Part shown: piece after piece, positions 37,920-47,288 of the stretch
Layout: each line of letters begins with the position of its first letter
Position numbering within the stretch: position 1 is the first letter of the stretch
Source of the DNA: an uncultured Acidobacteriaceae bacterium
Lineage (GTDB): Bacteria; Acidobacteriota; Terriglobia; Terriglobales; Acidobacteriaceae
DNA: 64,000 nucleotides
NCBI GenBank assembly: GCA_903849645.1
Contig: CAINJJ010000050.1
Coordinates: 1-64,000 of the forward strand
Direction: 5' to 3'
Notes under the pieces: model-generated
The model's input: the letters and a program-made list of their open reading frames with translations, nothing else
Told to the model about the DNA's origin: nothing
The model's database searches: none
Made by a program: the position numbers and the translations under genes

Positions 37920-40900
37920 GTGTATTCAAAACTGCAATGCCTCATTCATTTTCTGATTGCCCTGGCCATGGGATTGGCCGGAGTTCTGGGAGCGACCGCG
38001 CAGACCGCGGTCACGGCGACTCCTCCGGCTACCGCCACCCTGCATGGCCACATCGCCGACCCCACGGGCGCTCTCATTCCCGGCGCCACCGTCACGCTCG
38101 TCACCTCTGCCGGAACTGCTGTCACCACCACCACAGCCGACTCGAGCGGCGCATACACGCTCGCCAACCTCGCGCCCGGCGGCTACATCGTCAAGGCCAG
38201 CTACGACGGCTTCGCCCCTTTCACCTCGCCCACCATCCAGCTTGCGGCCGGGCAGATGAAACGCGTCGACATCGCCATGGCCATCGAGGTCGCGCAGCAG
38301 AGCGTCGAAGTCACCGACGAGTCCTCCTCCATCAACGTTGAAGCCAGCAGCAACGCCAGTTCGGTTGTGCTCAAGGGCAAGGATCTTGACGCGTTGTCTG
38401 ACGACCCCGACGAGCTGTCCAACGAACTGTCCGCGCTCGCCGGCCCTTCCGCCGGACCCAATGGTGGCCAGATCTACATCGACGGCTTCAGCGGCGGGCA
38501 ACTGCCGCCCAAGTCCGCCATTCGCGAGATCCGCATCAATCAGAATCCCTTCTCGGCCGAGTTTGATCGCCTCGGCTACGGCCGCATCGAGATCCTCACC
38601 AAGCCCGGCACAGACAAGCTCCACGGCCAGGTCTTTGTCCAGGGCAACGACAAGCCCTTCAACACGGGCAACCCCTTCACCTCCACCATTCCCGACTACT
38701 ACAGCTATCAGTTCAACGCCACGCTCAATGGCGCGCTCTCCAAAAAGAGTTCCTTCTTCGTCAGCGCCGAGCAGCGCAACAACGAAAACGTCAACGCATG
38801 GCGCATTCCCGATGCCGTTCTCGAAACCAGCCCCGGCGTCTTTACTGACACTGTCAACTACGGCGTCAACCAGTTGAACCGCCGCATCCGCGACAACCTC
38901 TCCGCGCGCATCGATCTGCAGCTCGGCGCAAGAAACACCTTCACGGTGCGCTATGGCTTCTGGGCTGAGTCGGAGCACAACAACCTCAATCAGCAATCGC
39001 TGCCCAGCGCATCCACACACGAGTCCAACACCGACCACACCGTGCAGATGAGCGACGCAATCGTCATCAACGATCATGCCGTCAACGAGACCCGCTTTCA
39101 GTTCGAGCGGCAAAACGAAAATCACTACCCCGACTCCACCGCCCGCACCATTGGCGTCGCGGGAGACTTCACCGGCGGCGGCTACAACGGCGGCAAATAC
39201 CTGGACCACGCCACCCGCCTCGAGTTCCAGAACCTCACTACGTTGAGCCACGGGGCGCACGCCATCAAATTCGGCGCCCGCATGAGAGACACGCGCGACG
39301 CCAACCTCACCAACTCCAACTTCAACGGCTCTTTCACCTTTGACTCCTTCAGCAAATACCTCAACATGGCCAACGGCCTCTCCGCGGGCACGCCGTTCGA
39401 TACCCTCGTAGCCGCCGGCTATGGCCCCACATCCGGTGGCTATTCAAGCGGCCAGCAGTCCACCCTCGCCAACGTCTTCGACGTGGCGCTCTTCGCCCAG
39501 GATGACTGGAAGTTCAACCGGCGGCTTACCCTTTCCGCCGGTCTCCGCTGGGAGGCACAGAATCATGTCGCCGACCATAACGACTGGGCCCCGCGCGTTG
39601 CCATCGCCTATGCGCTCGACGGCGGCGGCAAAGACAACAAGAAGACCAAAACCGTGGTGCGCGCCGGTTACGGACTCTTCTATGACCGCTTTGACAGCCG
39701 CAGCCTGCTCACCATCATCCGCTCTGGCGCTCAGCATCAAATCGTGCTCAACAAGCCCGTCTGCACCGACACCGCAACCACTCTCGGCGCAATCGACCTG
39801 ACAAGCTGCTCCAGCCTCGGCAGCTCGTCCGCGGCCTCGGTCCCGGTGCGTTATGAAGTGGCTCCCCACTACCAGTCGCCTTACACCGGACAGGCAGGCG
39901 CAAGCCTCGAGCGCCAACTCCCCGCCGGCAACAGCATAACCCTCACCTACCTGCGCTCCTTCGGCGTGCACCAGATGGTCAACCGCAACGCCAATCAGGC
40001 TACCGGAGGAACCCCGCAGGACAGCACCGGCGGCTACCTCTACGAGTTCTACCCAGAGGCCGTCTTCAAACAGGACCAGGTGATCGTCAGCGTCAACGGC
40101 AAGCTGGGCAAGAACGCCACCGTGATGGGCTCCTACACCTTTGCGCGCGCCAACAGCAACAGCGCGGGCGGCGGCGCTTCCAACGCCTACAACCTCGACC
40201 AGGACTACGGCCGCGCGGGCTTCGTCGCGCGCAACATGCTCTTTCTCATGGGCAGCTACAACGGACCGTGGGGCATCCGCTTCAATCCTTTCATGGTGGC
40301 CCAGTCCGGCCGCCCCTTCAACATCACACTGCCCACCGATCCATTGAACAACCTCTTCAATCAGCGGCCCGCCAAGGCTTCGACCGCCGACTGCTCCGCC
40401 AGCGCCGGCCGCTTTGTTGAAACCACCTTTGGCTGCCTCGACACCACTCCGGCCCTCGCCACCAATGTGGACCTGCTGCCCGTCAATCTCGGCAACGGTC
40501 CAGCCGCCATCGCGGTCAACCTGCGCATCAGCAAGTCCATCGGCATCGGCCCCAAGCTCGCCGCAGCCAACGGAAATCAGGATGGCGGCGGACCTCCGGG
40601 AGGTGGCGGACCGCCCCCAGGTGGTGGCCGTGGCGGACCCGGCGGTGGTGGTCCGGGCGGCGGCCTTGGACCGGGTGGACTGGGCGGCGGTGGCGGCCGG
40701 GGCGGCATGGGTGGCATGTTCGGTTCAACCGGTACGGGTCACAAGTACTCGCTGAACTTCAGCGTTCAGGCCCTGAACCTCTTCAATGACATCGACTACG
40801 GAACCCCCAACGGAACGGTCGTTCCCACCCTCGATTCAACTACCGGAACCTGGGGGCCCGGCAAGCAGTTTGGCCACTCCACCAGCCTCGCCGGCCAGAT

Positions 40901-40958
40901 CTTCTCCACCGGCTCCGCAGCCCGCCGCATCTTCGGGCAGGTCATCCTCTCCTTCTAA
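37920..40958 (+). CDS. TonB-dependent receptor with N-terminal carboxypeptidase-regulatory-like domain
   Basis: From GTG 37920 (GAGGAA close upstream) the ~1012-residue protein has a signal peptide (LIALAMGLAGVLGATAQ). Then come a carboxypeptidase-regulatory-like domain (LHGHIADPTGALIPGATVTL, GAYTLANLAPGGYIVKASYDGF), a plug-like region (YIDGFSGGQLPPKSAIREIRINQNPFSAEFDRLG) and an outer-membrane barrel ending in a final Phe strand (VILSF). Near residue 890 the barrel is interrupted by a ~60-residue Gly/Pro/Arg-rich loop. Such receptors import oligosaccharides or peptides by TonB energy. The start is uncertain: GTG 37899 and ATG 37869 are alternatives. Confidence 0.85.
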   Translation: MYSKLQCLIHFLIALAMGLAGVLGATAQTAVTATPPATATLHGHIADPTGALIPGATVTLVTSAGTAVTTTTADSSGAYTLANLAPGGYIVKASYDGFAPFTSPTIQLAAGQMKRVDIAMAIEVAQQSVEVTDESSSINVEASSNASSVVLKGKDLDALSDDPDELSNELSALAGPSAGPNGGQIYIDGFSGGQLPPKSAIREIRINQNPFSAEFDRLGYGRIEILTKPGTDKLHGQVFVQGNDKPFNTGNPFTSTIPDYYSYQFNATLNGALSKKSSFFVSAEQRNNENVNAWRIPDAVLETSPGVFTDTVNYGVNQLNRRIRDNLSARIDLQLGARNTFTVRYGFWAESEHNNLNQQSLPSASTHESNTDHTVQMSDAIVINDHAVNETRFQFERQNENHYPDSTARTIGVAGDFTGGGYNGGKYLDHATRLEFQNLTTLSHGAHAIKFGARMRDTRDANLTNSNFNGSFTFDSFSKYLNMANGLSAGTPFDTLVAAGYGPTSGGYSSGQQSTLANVFDVALFAQDDWKFNRRLTLSAGLRWEAQNHVADHNDWAPRVAIAYALDGGGKDNKKTKTVVRAGYGLFYDRFDSRSLLTIIRSGAQHQIVLNKPVCTDTATTLGAIDLTSCSSLGSSSAASVPVRYEVAPHYQSPYTGQAGASLERQLPAGNSITLTYLRSFGVHQMVNRNANQATGGTPQDSTGGYLYEFYPEAVFKQDQVIVSVNGKLGKNATVMGSYTFARANSNSAGGGASNAYNLDQDYGRAGFVARNMLFLMGSYNGPWGIRFNPFMVAQSGRPFNITLPTDPLNNLFNQRPAKASTADCSASAGRFVETTFGCLDTTPALATNVDLLPVNLGNGPAAIAVNLRISKSIGIGPKLAAANGNQDGGGPPGGGGPPPGGGRGGPGGGGPGGGLGPGGLGGGGGRGGMGGMFGSTGTGHKYSLNFSVQALNLFNDIDYGTPNGTVVPTLDSTTGTWGPGKQFGHSTSLAGQIFSTGSAARRIFGQVILSF

Positions 40959-40976
40959 ACCGCTATGAACTGGCAA

Positions 40977-41008
40977 GGGCCGAAGCTTCGTGCTTCGGCC
41001 CTCTTTTT
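40977..41008 (+). terminator. Rho-independent terminator after the TonB receptor
   Basis: GGGCCGAAGC and GCTTCGGCCC form a perfect 10-bp stem with a short TTCGT loop, followed by TCTTTTT. It lies 19 nt after the receptor stop codon and is the clearest intrinsic terminator in the window. It also sits just beyond the 3' end of the convergent beta-mannosidase gene. Confidence 0.88.
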
Positions 41009-41026
41009 ATGCCCGGCCTCATGCGC

Positions 41027-43654
41027 CTACTTCGACGCGCCCACGGTCGCCTGCGCCGCCACATTGGCAAAGGCGTCCGTCAGCGAAACCACCTGCAACT
41101 GCGCCTTCAGCGCCTCAAGCGATGCGGCAGTCTTCACCGCAACCTCGACCGTCTCGCCCGGCATCACGTCAAAGTAGTTGTCCGAGACCTCCGCATCCAC
41201 GCTGCCAAACGACAGGTACACGCTCCGTGCCAGCACCGCCGACCCAATGCGAATCCTGTAGCTGCCCTTCTCGCCCGCTGCCTCCACCTTCAGCGCGGCC
41301 GGCTTGAGATGAATCTCCTTCACCGGCGCCAGATATGCAAGGTTACGCGAGACCGTCTCCTTGCCCACAACAAGCTCAGCCACAACAAATACCCGCGACG
41401 TGTCCGCCGCGCCCGCATCCGTCAGCTTCTTCAGCGGCCACTCGAGATACACCTTGCTCGCCAGTGCCGCCACATCCACCAGATGGCTCTCTTCCAACAG
41501 CACCTTGCCGTCAAAGTCCATCAGCCGCACCCGCAGCGTCGCCGCCTCGGCCTTCACCTTGTCGCTTACGATGTAAACCTTCACCGCTCCATCTTCAACA
41601 TGCGGAGAAACCAGCAAAGGCGCGTAGAAGCGCTTTGCATAATACTGCAGCGCCTTCCAGCGACCGAAGTAGTCAATCGAAGACCACGAGGCCACCGGCC
41701 AGCAATCGTTCAACTGCCAGAAGATCGAGCCCATCGTCTCCGGCCGCGACCGGCGAAAATGCTCCGCGCCAATCTTGATTCCCTCGGCCTGCAACACCTG
41801 GCTCACATACAGAAAACTCGCAAAGTCCTTCGGCTCCGCATAGTCCTTCAGCAGGTAGTTGTGAATGATGTCGTTGCCTTCATTGTTCTTCTGATGATTC
41901 AGCATCACCGGCGTAAAGATGTTCGCGCGGTCTTCCGGCAGCGTAAACGCCTCCACCGTCTTCAACTCCGGGAAGGACTGGAACCCGTACTCGGTCACGA
42001 AACGCGCATGATGCGTCTCGTAGGTCGAGAACGGCACGCGCCCATGCCACACATCCCAGATATGTGCGTCGCCGCTCTGGTAGTGGTCGCTCAGCTCCTC
42101 ATAGTCCGCGCTCGGCGAACTCGGCCAGTAAGGCGTCTCCGGGTTCAGCCGCGCCACCACCCGATTCAGAATGCCGCTGAACTCGGTCAGGTAGTCCTGC
42201 CACATCTGGCTCTTGATATCCAATGGCATCTTGTCGCGCGGCGCCCAGCCCATCGCGATCTCCGTCTCGTTGTTGCCCGACCACAGCACGATGCTCGGAT
42301 GATCGCGCAGCCGCCGCACCTGGTCCTCTGCTTCAGCCTCGATGTTCTGCTTGAAGGCATACGTCCCCGGCTGCCAGTCATTGCCAAACTGGAAGTCCTG
42401 CCACACCATGATGCCCAGCTCATCGCAGATGGAGTAGAACTCCTCCGTCTCGTAGTAGCCGCCGCCCCAGTGACGGATCGTGTTCATGTTGGCGTCGCGC
42501 GCCGACTCCAAGATCCGCCGGTAGTCCGCCGTCTTCACGCGATTGGGAAAGCTGTCGAAGGGAATCACGTCCGCGCCCTTGGCAAACACGGGAATCCCGT
42601 TCACCACCAGCTCAAACGACCGCCCCCACTTGTCCAGTTCCCGATGCAGCACGATGGTGCGCAGGCCCACTTTCGTCTTGCGCTCTTCGCTCGGCTGCGC
42701 GCCCGTTCCCGCCTGCGCCGTGAACTCATACAGCGGCTGCTCCCCATACCCCGCGGGATACCACAGCTTGGGCTGCCGAATCTCGATCGGCAGATCAATC
42801 ACGTTGCGCCCCGCGTGCAGCGTGGTCCTGGTGCTCAGCGTCACCGCCTTGCCATCGGGCGCGTACAGCACGCTCACCTTCGCCGGACCCGCCGCCGCGG
42901 CTTCCACCTCTACCTGCGCGTCCAGGTGCGCCACGTCCCCGCTCACGTCCCGCTGGTGAATCGAGAAGTCCGCGATGCGCACCTTGTCCCAGGCCTCTAC
43001 GCGCACCGGCTTCCAGATACCGCTGGTCACAAACCGCGGGCCCCAGTCCCAGCCATACTCGTAGGCAGGCTTCCGCAGATAGGTCTTCCCATCCACCTTT
43101 GTCTTCGGCTGCCACGGGTCGGCCGCCGCCATCTCGTCGGCCACCTTGTCCGGCGAGGCAAACACCACCTTCAGCTCGTTCTTGCCCGCGTGCAACATTC
43201 CCTTCGCCGCCACCCGCCACACCCTGAAGCTGTTGCCCGCCGTCAGCGCCTGCGCACCATTCAGATACACCGTGGACGGACCGTCCAGCCCATCAAACAC
43301 CAGGTCCACATTCGCGCGGCTCAGCAGTGCGGGAGGGACATCAAAGCTCAGCCGGTACTCCCAGCTCTCCTTCTCAATCCACTGCAGTTTGGGTTCGTTA
43401 TCACGAAAGAAGGGGTCGGGAATCTTCTTGTTGGCCAGCAGGTCCAGGTGCACATCGCCCGGAACGGTCGCCGGAAGCCAGCCAGCCGCCTCCGCCTGCC
43501 CCGCCGTCGCCTGCCGGAACTCCCAGCCGTGGTCGAGGATCAAAACCGCATTCTGCCCCTGCTTTGACTGGGCTTCGGCGCTATGGACCGCCATGCTCAA
43601 GACCACTGCCGCTACCGCACAGCTCACAACCGAAACCGCACTCATCCCTCGCAT
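41027..43654 (-). CDS. GH2 beta-mannosidase, exported
   Basis: The 875-residue protein has a signal peptide (VVLSMAVHSAEAQ). The GH2 order is visible: sugar-binding N-terminal domain (WEYRLSFDVPPALLSRANVDLVFDGLDG), immunoglobulin-like domain, and TIM barrel with the acid/base Glu in LWSGNNETE and the nucleophile Glu in VTEYGFQSFP. NPSIVLWSGNNE-type context and the WGGGYYE stretch fit beta-mannosidases. It releases beta-linked mannose from mannan or glucomannan, probably periplasmic. It converges with the TonB receptor at a shared terminator. Confidence 0.93.
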   Translation of the reverse strand: MRGMSAVSVVSCAVAAVVLSMAVHSAEAQSKQGQNAVLILDHGWEFRQATAGQAEAAGWLPATVPGDVHLDLLANKKIPDPFFRDNEPKLQWIEKESWEYRLSFDVPPALLSRANVDLVFDGLDGPSTVYLNGAQALTAGNSFRVWRVAAKGMLHAGKNELKVVFASPDKVADEMAAADPWQPKTKVDGKTYLRKPAYEYGWDWGPRFVTSGIWKPVRVEAWDKVRIADFSIHQRDVSGDVAHLDAQVEVEAAAAGPAKVSVLYAPDGKAVTLSTRTTLHAGRNVIDLPIEIRQPKLWYPAGYGEQPLYEFTAQAGTGAQPSEERKTKVGLRTIVLHRELDKWGRSFELVVNGIPVFAKGADVIPFDSFPNRVKTADYRRILESARDANMNTIRHWGGGYYETEEFYSICDELGIMVWQDFQFGNDWQPGTYAFKQNIEAEAEDQVRRLRDHPSIVLWSGNNETEIAMGWAPRDKMPLDIKSQMWQDYLTEFSGILNRVVARLNPETPYWPSSPSADYEELSDHYQSGDAHIWDVWHGRVPFSTYETHHARFVTEYGFQSFPELKTVEAFTLPEDRANIFTPVMLNHQKNNEGNDIIHNYLLKDYAEPKDFASFLYVSQVLQAEGIKIGAEHFRRSRPETMGSIFWQLNDCWPVASWSSIDYFGRWKALQYYAKRFYAPLLVSPHVEDGAVKVYIVSDKVKAEAATLRVRLMDFDGKVLLEESHLVDVAALASKVYLEWPLKKLTDAGAADTSRVFVVAELVVGKETVSRNLAYLAPVKEIHLKPAALKVEAAGEKGSYRIRIGSAVLARSVYLSFGSVDAEVSDNYFDVMPGETVEVAVKTAASLEALKAQLQVVSLTDAFANVAAQATVGASK

Positions 43655-43760
43655 CCAATCTCCTCCGGGGCCTCACGTCGTACCGCTTTCGCAGCCGAAA
43701 ACCATGAGCCAAAAAATCGATGATAAGGGTATCATGCACGGTCGACGCCGTCTCCGGCCC

Positions 43761-44867
43761 TCAGCGGCGACGCTCCAGCAGCCGGCGGTAGAGCCTCTCC
43801 CACTCATCCGCCTTGGCGTCCATGCTGAAGCTCTCCAATATCCGCTCGCGCGCCGCCTTCCCTCCCGCGCCGCGCGCCTCCGGGCTCGTTCGCATCACCG
43901 CAACCAGCGCCTCCGCCAGCGCCTCGGGCGCCTTCGCGGGAACCACTGAACCGCACTCGCCCGCCATCTCCCGCACGCCCCCCACGTCTGTGGCCACCAC
44001 CGGCTTTTCCATCGCCATCGCCTCACCCAGCGCCAGCGGCATTCCCTCCCATGCCGAACCCAGCACGAAGCCGTCCGCGGCATCCAGCAGCGCCGGCACA
44101 TCGCGCCGCAGGCCCAGCCATTTCACCCGGCCCTCTACGCCCAACCCTTCCGCTAGCCTCTTCAGCGCCTCCAACTCACTTCGTCCTGCCTCTCCGGCAA
44201 TCGCCAGCCGGCTCATTGGCTCCGCCTTGCTCCCCAGCGCAAACGCCCGCAGCAGGTTCGGATAGTCCTTCGCCGCCACCACCCGCCCCGTCGCCAGCCA
44301 TTGAAACTCGCTCCCCACCCCAAGCTCGCGGCGCATCTCCGCACGCCGCTCTGGGTCGGCGGCAAACTCGGTCGTATCTATCCCGTTGGTCAGCACCGAA
44401 CACTTGTCTGCCCCCACCGCCTTCAGCCGTACATAGCGCTCCGCCGCCGCCGTGCTCACCGCCGTCGTATGCGCACTCCAGGCATCTGTCAGCCGGTAGG
44501 CCGTCATCCGCGCCCGCCCGCCCTCGTAAACGTTGTGAATGGTAGATAGAACTGCTGCGCCCGGATGAAACAGCCCAAGCACTCGCGCCGCCATGTTCGC
44601 TGGAAAGGTATGGCTGTGAATAATCTCCGGCGCAAAGCCGCGCAGCGCCCCATGCGCGCGGGACAGCCCGGCCGCCACCCCCGCCGGGCTCTTCCGCATG
44701 TCCAGATGAATCACCGGGAGCTCCGTCGCCCACTGCTCGACTTGCGCCGCCTTCAGCACCACCAGCGTAATCGCGTGTCCCCGCCCCGCCATCCGCTCGC
44801 CGAGCGCGATCACCTGCCGCTCCGCGCCACCAACTCCCAGCGAGGTGACCATGTACGCAATGCGCAT
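43761..44867 (-). CDS. Glycosyltransferase family 4
   Basis: The 368-residue protein has an N-terminal GT-B opening (RIAYMVTSLGVGGAERQVIALGERMAGRGH) and the GT4 donor-site region GFVLGSAWEGMPLALGEAMAMEKPVVATDVGGVREM. It should transfer a sugar from a nucleotide-sugar in glycolipid, exopolysaccharide or lipopolysaccharide assembly. The Glu residues of the E-X7-E motif are in WEGMPLALGEAM. No other polysaccharide genes adjoin, so the acceptor is unknown. Confidence 0.92.
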   Translation of the reverse strand: MRIAYMVTSLGVGGAERQVIALGERMAGRGHAITLVVLKAAQVEQWATELPVIHLDMRKSPAGVAAGLSRAHGALRGFAPEIIHSHTFPANMAARVLGLFHPGAAVLSTIHNVYEGGRARMTAYRLTDAWSAHTTAVSTAAAERYVRLKAVGADKCSVLTNGIDTTEFAADPERRAEMRRELGVGSEFQWLATGRVVAAKDYPNLLRAFALGSKAEPMSRLAIAGEAGRSELEALKRLAEGLGVEGRVKWLGLRRDVPALLDAADGFVLGSAWEGMPLALGEAMAMEKPVVATDVGGVREMAGECGSVVPAKAPEALAEALVAVMRTSPEARGAGGKAARERILESFSMDAKADEWERLYRRLLERRR

Positions 44868-44919
44868 GTCCGTTCCACATCAGCTTTCAATGGATGTGGA
44901 ACGATTCTAACGCGCCTGC

Positions 44920-45402
44920 TCAGGACTTGACGCTTTTCCCCAGCCCGCGCCCCATCACCCAGTCCACCGCAAACAGGCCCGGCCCAAAGACCAGCACCAG
45001 CAGAGCCGCAAACCAGAACGTGAACGGATCGGCCGCATAGAACTTGTCTGGCGCGGACAGCACGCCCAGAAAAGCCTCCCGGTCCGCCGTCCAATAGGCC
45101 ACCGTCATGTTCAGGAACAGCACCAGCGCCACCAATCGCGATCCCAGCCCCAGCGCCAGCAGAATCCCGCCCGCAAACTCCACCAGCGCCACAAACAGAG
45201 CCGTCATGCCAGGCGCGGGCAGATTCAACGAGGCAAAGAACTCCGTCACGTGTTGCAGGTTGTGCAGCTTGCCCCATCCAGTCTGCGCAAACTGCCATCC
45301 CCAGTAAAGCCGCACCAGCAGCAGCAAAGGGCTCTGCGCGTGATTGGCCAGAGCCGTGGCCCGTTTGCAGAAATCTCTTGCAACTTCGATCAGTTTATTC
45401 AT
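44920..45402 (-). CDS. DoxX-family membrane protein of the bufferin operon (BufD/HvfD-like)
   Basis: The 160-residue protein from ATG 45402 (GGGAAG site) has four membrane segments typical of DoxX: LLLLVRLYWGWQFAQTGWGKL, FVALVEFAGGILLALGLGSRLVALVLFLNMTVAYW and a final WFAALLVLVFGPG. It overlaps the DUF2063 gene by 8 nt, so it is translated with it. DoxX proteins are common at the end of DUF692/DUF2063 operons, presumably in the membrane step of metallophore production or electron supply. Its precise activity is not established. Confidence 0.85.
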   Translation of the reverse strand: MNKLIEVARDFCKRATALANHAQSPLLLLVRLYWGWQFAQTGWGKLHNLQHVTEFFASLNLPAPGMTALFVALVEFAGGILLALGLGSRLVALVLFLNMTVAYWTADREAFLGVLSAPDKFYAADPFTFWFAALLVLVFGPGLFAVDWVMGRGLGKSVKS

Positions 45403-46309
45403 CTTCCCTTCCTGTCCGTTGGGGTTGCTCTTCACTGCTTGCTCTGCACAGCCAGCCGAGCTCCGCCCAGGTGGCAAACCACTCTCTCACCTTCTTTGGC
45501 CGGCGGCCCTCCGCCAGCTTTGACCCTTCAAACCCCGCTTCCAGTGCGGCTCCCAGCGTCAATCCTCTGCGCAGGGCGCTCAGGGTGCGATACTCCTCCG
45601 GCTCCATCCGCCGGTAATAGACCGACATCTCCACCCGGTGCGCCGCCAGCCAGGTAGCCCGTCGGCGCAGCCGAGGCAGCCTCATCGGCTCCATTGGAAC
45701 AGCCTCCCCGCGGACCCCGGCCTCACTTGCCTCGCGCTTCTGCCTGTCATGCAGTCCAAGCACCAGGTCGTCGGCCGGATGCTCCAGCGCCATCAACTGC
45801 ACATGGGGCTGCAAGCCAATCCGCGAATCCCCGCTCAGCGCCGCAACCTCATCCAGCGTCAGCGGCGTCAGCGCCTCCTGGTCAAACGCCTCCACAAAGG
45901 CCCACTCAATCCGCGCCACATCTACTGCCAGCCCGTGCCGCCGCCCGCCCCGCTCCGGGTGCGCCGCCAGCCAATCGGCAAGCTTGGACCCAAGGTTGCG
46001 CAGAGTGAATGACCGACTCGGATGCTCTGTAAGGTAGGCCACCGAAAGAGCCTCAAAGGCCCGTGCGCCAACTACCGCCTGCAGCGCGGGAAAATCCTCC
46101 GCCAGCGCCCCAAGCATGCGAAACCAGTACTGCCGGTTATAGATCTCCAGCCGCTCAAACGCGGTCAACCGGCTGTTTGGCGCAATGAACGAGCCCGCCA
46201 CCGCCTCCATCGCGCGGCCGTCCGGTGCGGTCTGCGCCATCGCATCGTCCGCTGTCAGAGGCATCATCACCGCCGCCGCCATCGCGCGTTGCAGAGTCTC
46301 CAGGTTCAT
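45395..46309 (-). CDS. bufC: DUF2063 partner protein, BufC/HvfC-like
   Basis: The 304-residue protein has the DUF2063 N-terminal domain (LTAFERLEIYNRQYWFRMLGALAEDFPALQAVVGARAFEALSVAYL, then HPSRSFTLRNLGSKLADWL). DUF2063 proteins act with DUF692 oxidases as substrate-engaging partners in RiPP maturation. The start ATG overlaps the DUF692 stop by 4 nt, and its own end overlaps DoxX by 8 nt. The C-terminal half is Arg-rich. The symbol follows the bufferin convention and is by context. Confidence 0.88.
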   Translation of the reverse strand: MNLETLQRAMAAAVMMPLTADDAMAQTAPDGRAMEAVAGSFIAPNSRLTAFERLEIYNRQYWFRMLGALAEDFPALQAVVGARAFEALSVAYLTEHPSRSFTLRNLGSKLADWLAAHPERGGRRHGLAVDVARIEWAFVEAFDQEALTPLTLDEVAALSGDSRIGLQPHVQLMALEHPADDLVLGLHDRQKREASEAGVRGEAVPMEPMRLPRLRRRATWLAAHRVEMSVYYRRMEPEEYRTLSALRRGLTLGAALEAGFEGSKLAEGRRPKKVREWFATWAELGWLCRASSEEQPQRTGREDE

Positions 46310-47166
46310 CGCGCCGCCTCCGCGAGTTGCACTGTCTGCCGCGTCAGGTAGCGCTCCGCCTTCTTCGCCTCGGCATGCACCTCGTCAAAGCCCGGAATCC
46401 GGTCGTCCCACTCCAGCAGCGTTGGCGTCGGTCCGCAGCGCTCGATCGCCCGCGCATATAGGTCCCATACCGGGTCGATCACCGGATGGTCGTGCGTGTC
46501 CAGAATGTACTTCTCATAGTTCGAATGACCGGCAATGTGAATCTGCGCCACCCGATGCGCCGCTACCGCATTCACATACACCATCGGATCAAACTCGTGA
46601 TTCACGCTTGACACATAAATGTTGTTCACGTCCAGCAGAATCCCGCAGTCCGCCCGCTCCACCACTTCGTTCAGAAACTCCCACTCCGTCATCTCCGAGC
46701 CACTGAACGCCGCGTAGGAACTCACGTTCTCCACCGCTACCGGAATCTCCAGGAAGTCCTGCACCATGCGCACCCGCTCCACCGTGCGCTCCACCGCCTC
46801 CCACGTATAGGGCAGCGGCAGCAGGTCGTGCGTATAGGTGCCGTCCACGCTTCCCCAGCAGAGATGGTCGCTCAGCCACGGAGTCTTCGTCCGCCGCACC
46901 AGTTGCTTGAGCCGCCGCAGGTGCTCCGGGTCCGGGGCGGTCACCGAGCCAAAATACATTGACACCCCATGCTGCACCACCCGGTAGCGCTCCAGAATCT
47001 CGTCGAGCACCTTCAACGGCCGCCCCGCATCGATCATGAAGTTCTCCGAGATGATCTCGAACCAGTCCACCACCGGCTTCTTGTCGAAGATGTGCCGGTA
47101 GTGCGGAATCCGAAGTCCGATTCCGATGCCAAGGTCCTGATATCCGTTGAAGCGATTCCCGGCCAT
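46306..47166 (-). CDS. bufB: DUF692 multinuclear non-heme iron oxidase, BufB/HvfB-like
   Basis: The 286-residue protein from ATG 47166 has the DUF692/MNIO TIM-barrel marks: LGIGIGLRIPHYRHIF, WFEIISENFM, HGVSMYFGS, LSDHLCWGS, VENVSSY, LLDVNNIYVSS and IHIAGHSNYE. The Asp, His and Glu ligands for a di- or tri-iron centre are present in these blocks. MNIOs convert cysteines of precursor peptides to modified residues such as 5-thiooxazoles, giving copper-binding bufferins. It is followed without a gap by DUF2063 and DoxX genes and preceded by the Cys-rich precursor gene. Confidence 0.93.
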   Translation of the reverse strand: MAGNRFNGYQDLGIGIGLRIPHYRHIFDKKPVVDWFEIISENFMIDAGRPLKVLDEILERYRVVQHGVSMYFGSVTAPDPEHLRRLKQLVRRTKTPWLSDHLCWGSVDGTYTHDLLPLPYTWEAVERTVERVRMVQDFLEIPVAVENVSSYAAFSGSEMTEWEFLNEVVERADCGILLDVNNIYVSSVNHEFDPMVYVNAVAAHRVAQIHIAGHSNYEKYILDTHDHPVIDPVWDLYARAIERCGPTPTLLEWDDRIPGFDEVHAEAKKAERYLTRQTVQLAEAAR

Positions 47167-47288
47167 ACTTGTCCTGTCGCAGGGAACCACGCATGGACCC
47201 TGCCTCACGATAGATTTTGAAATTTGATTTGTTTGGCGGCGGCAGAAATGCCTGGCTGGGCTTCCTGCCGCGCCCTGGTGAGGGGGAG

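Noticed and set aside
41009-43567. 852-residue plus-strand ORF opposite beta-mannosidase
   Set aside because: Arg/His-rich shadow of the minus-strand GH2 gene.
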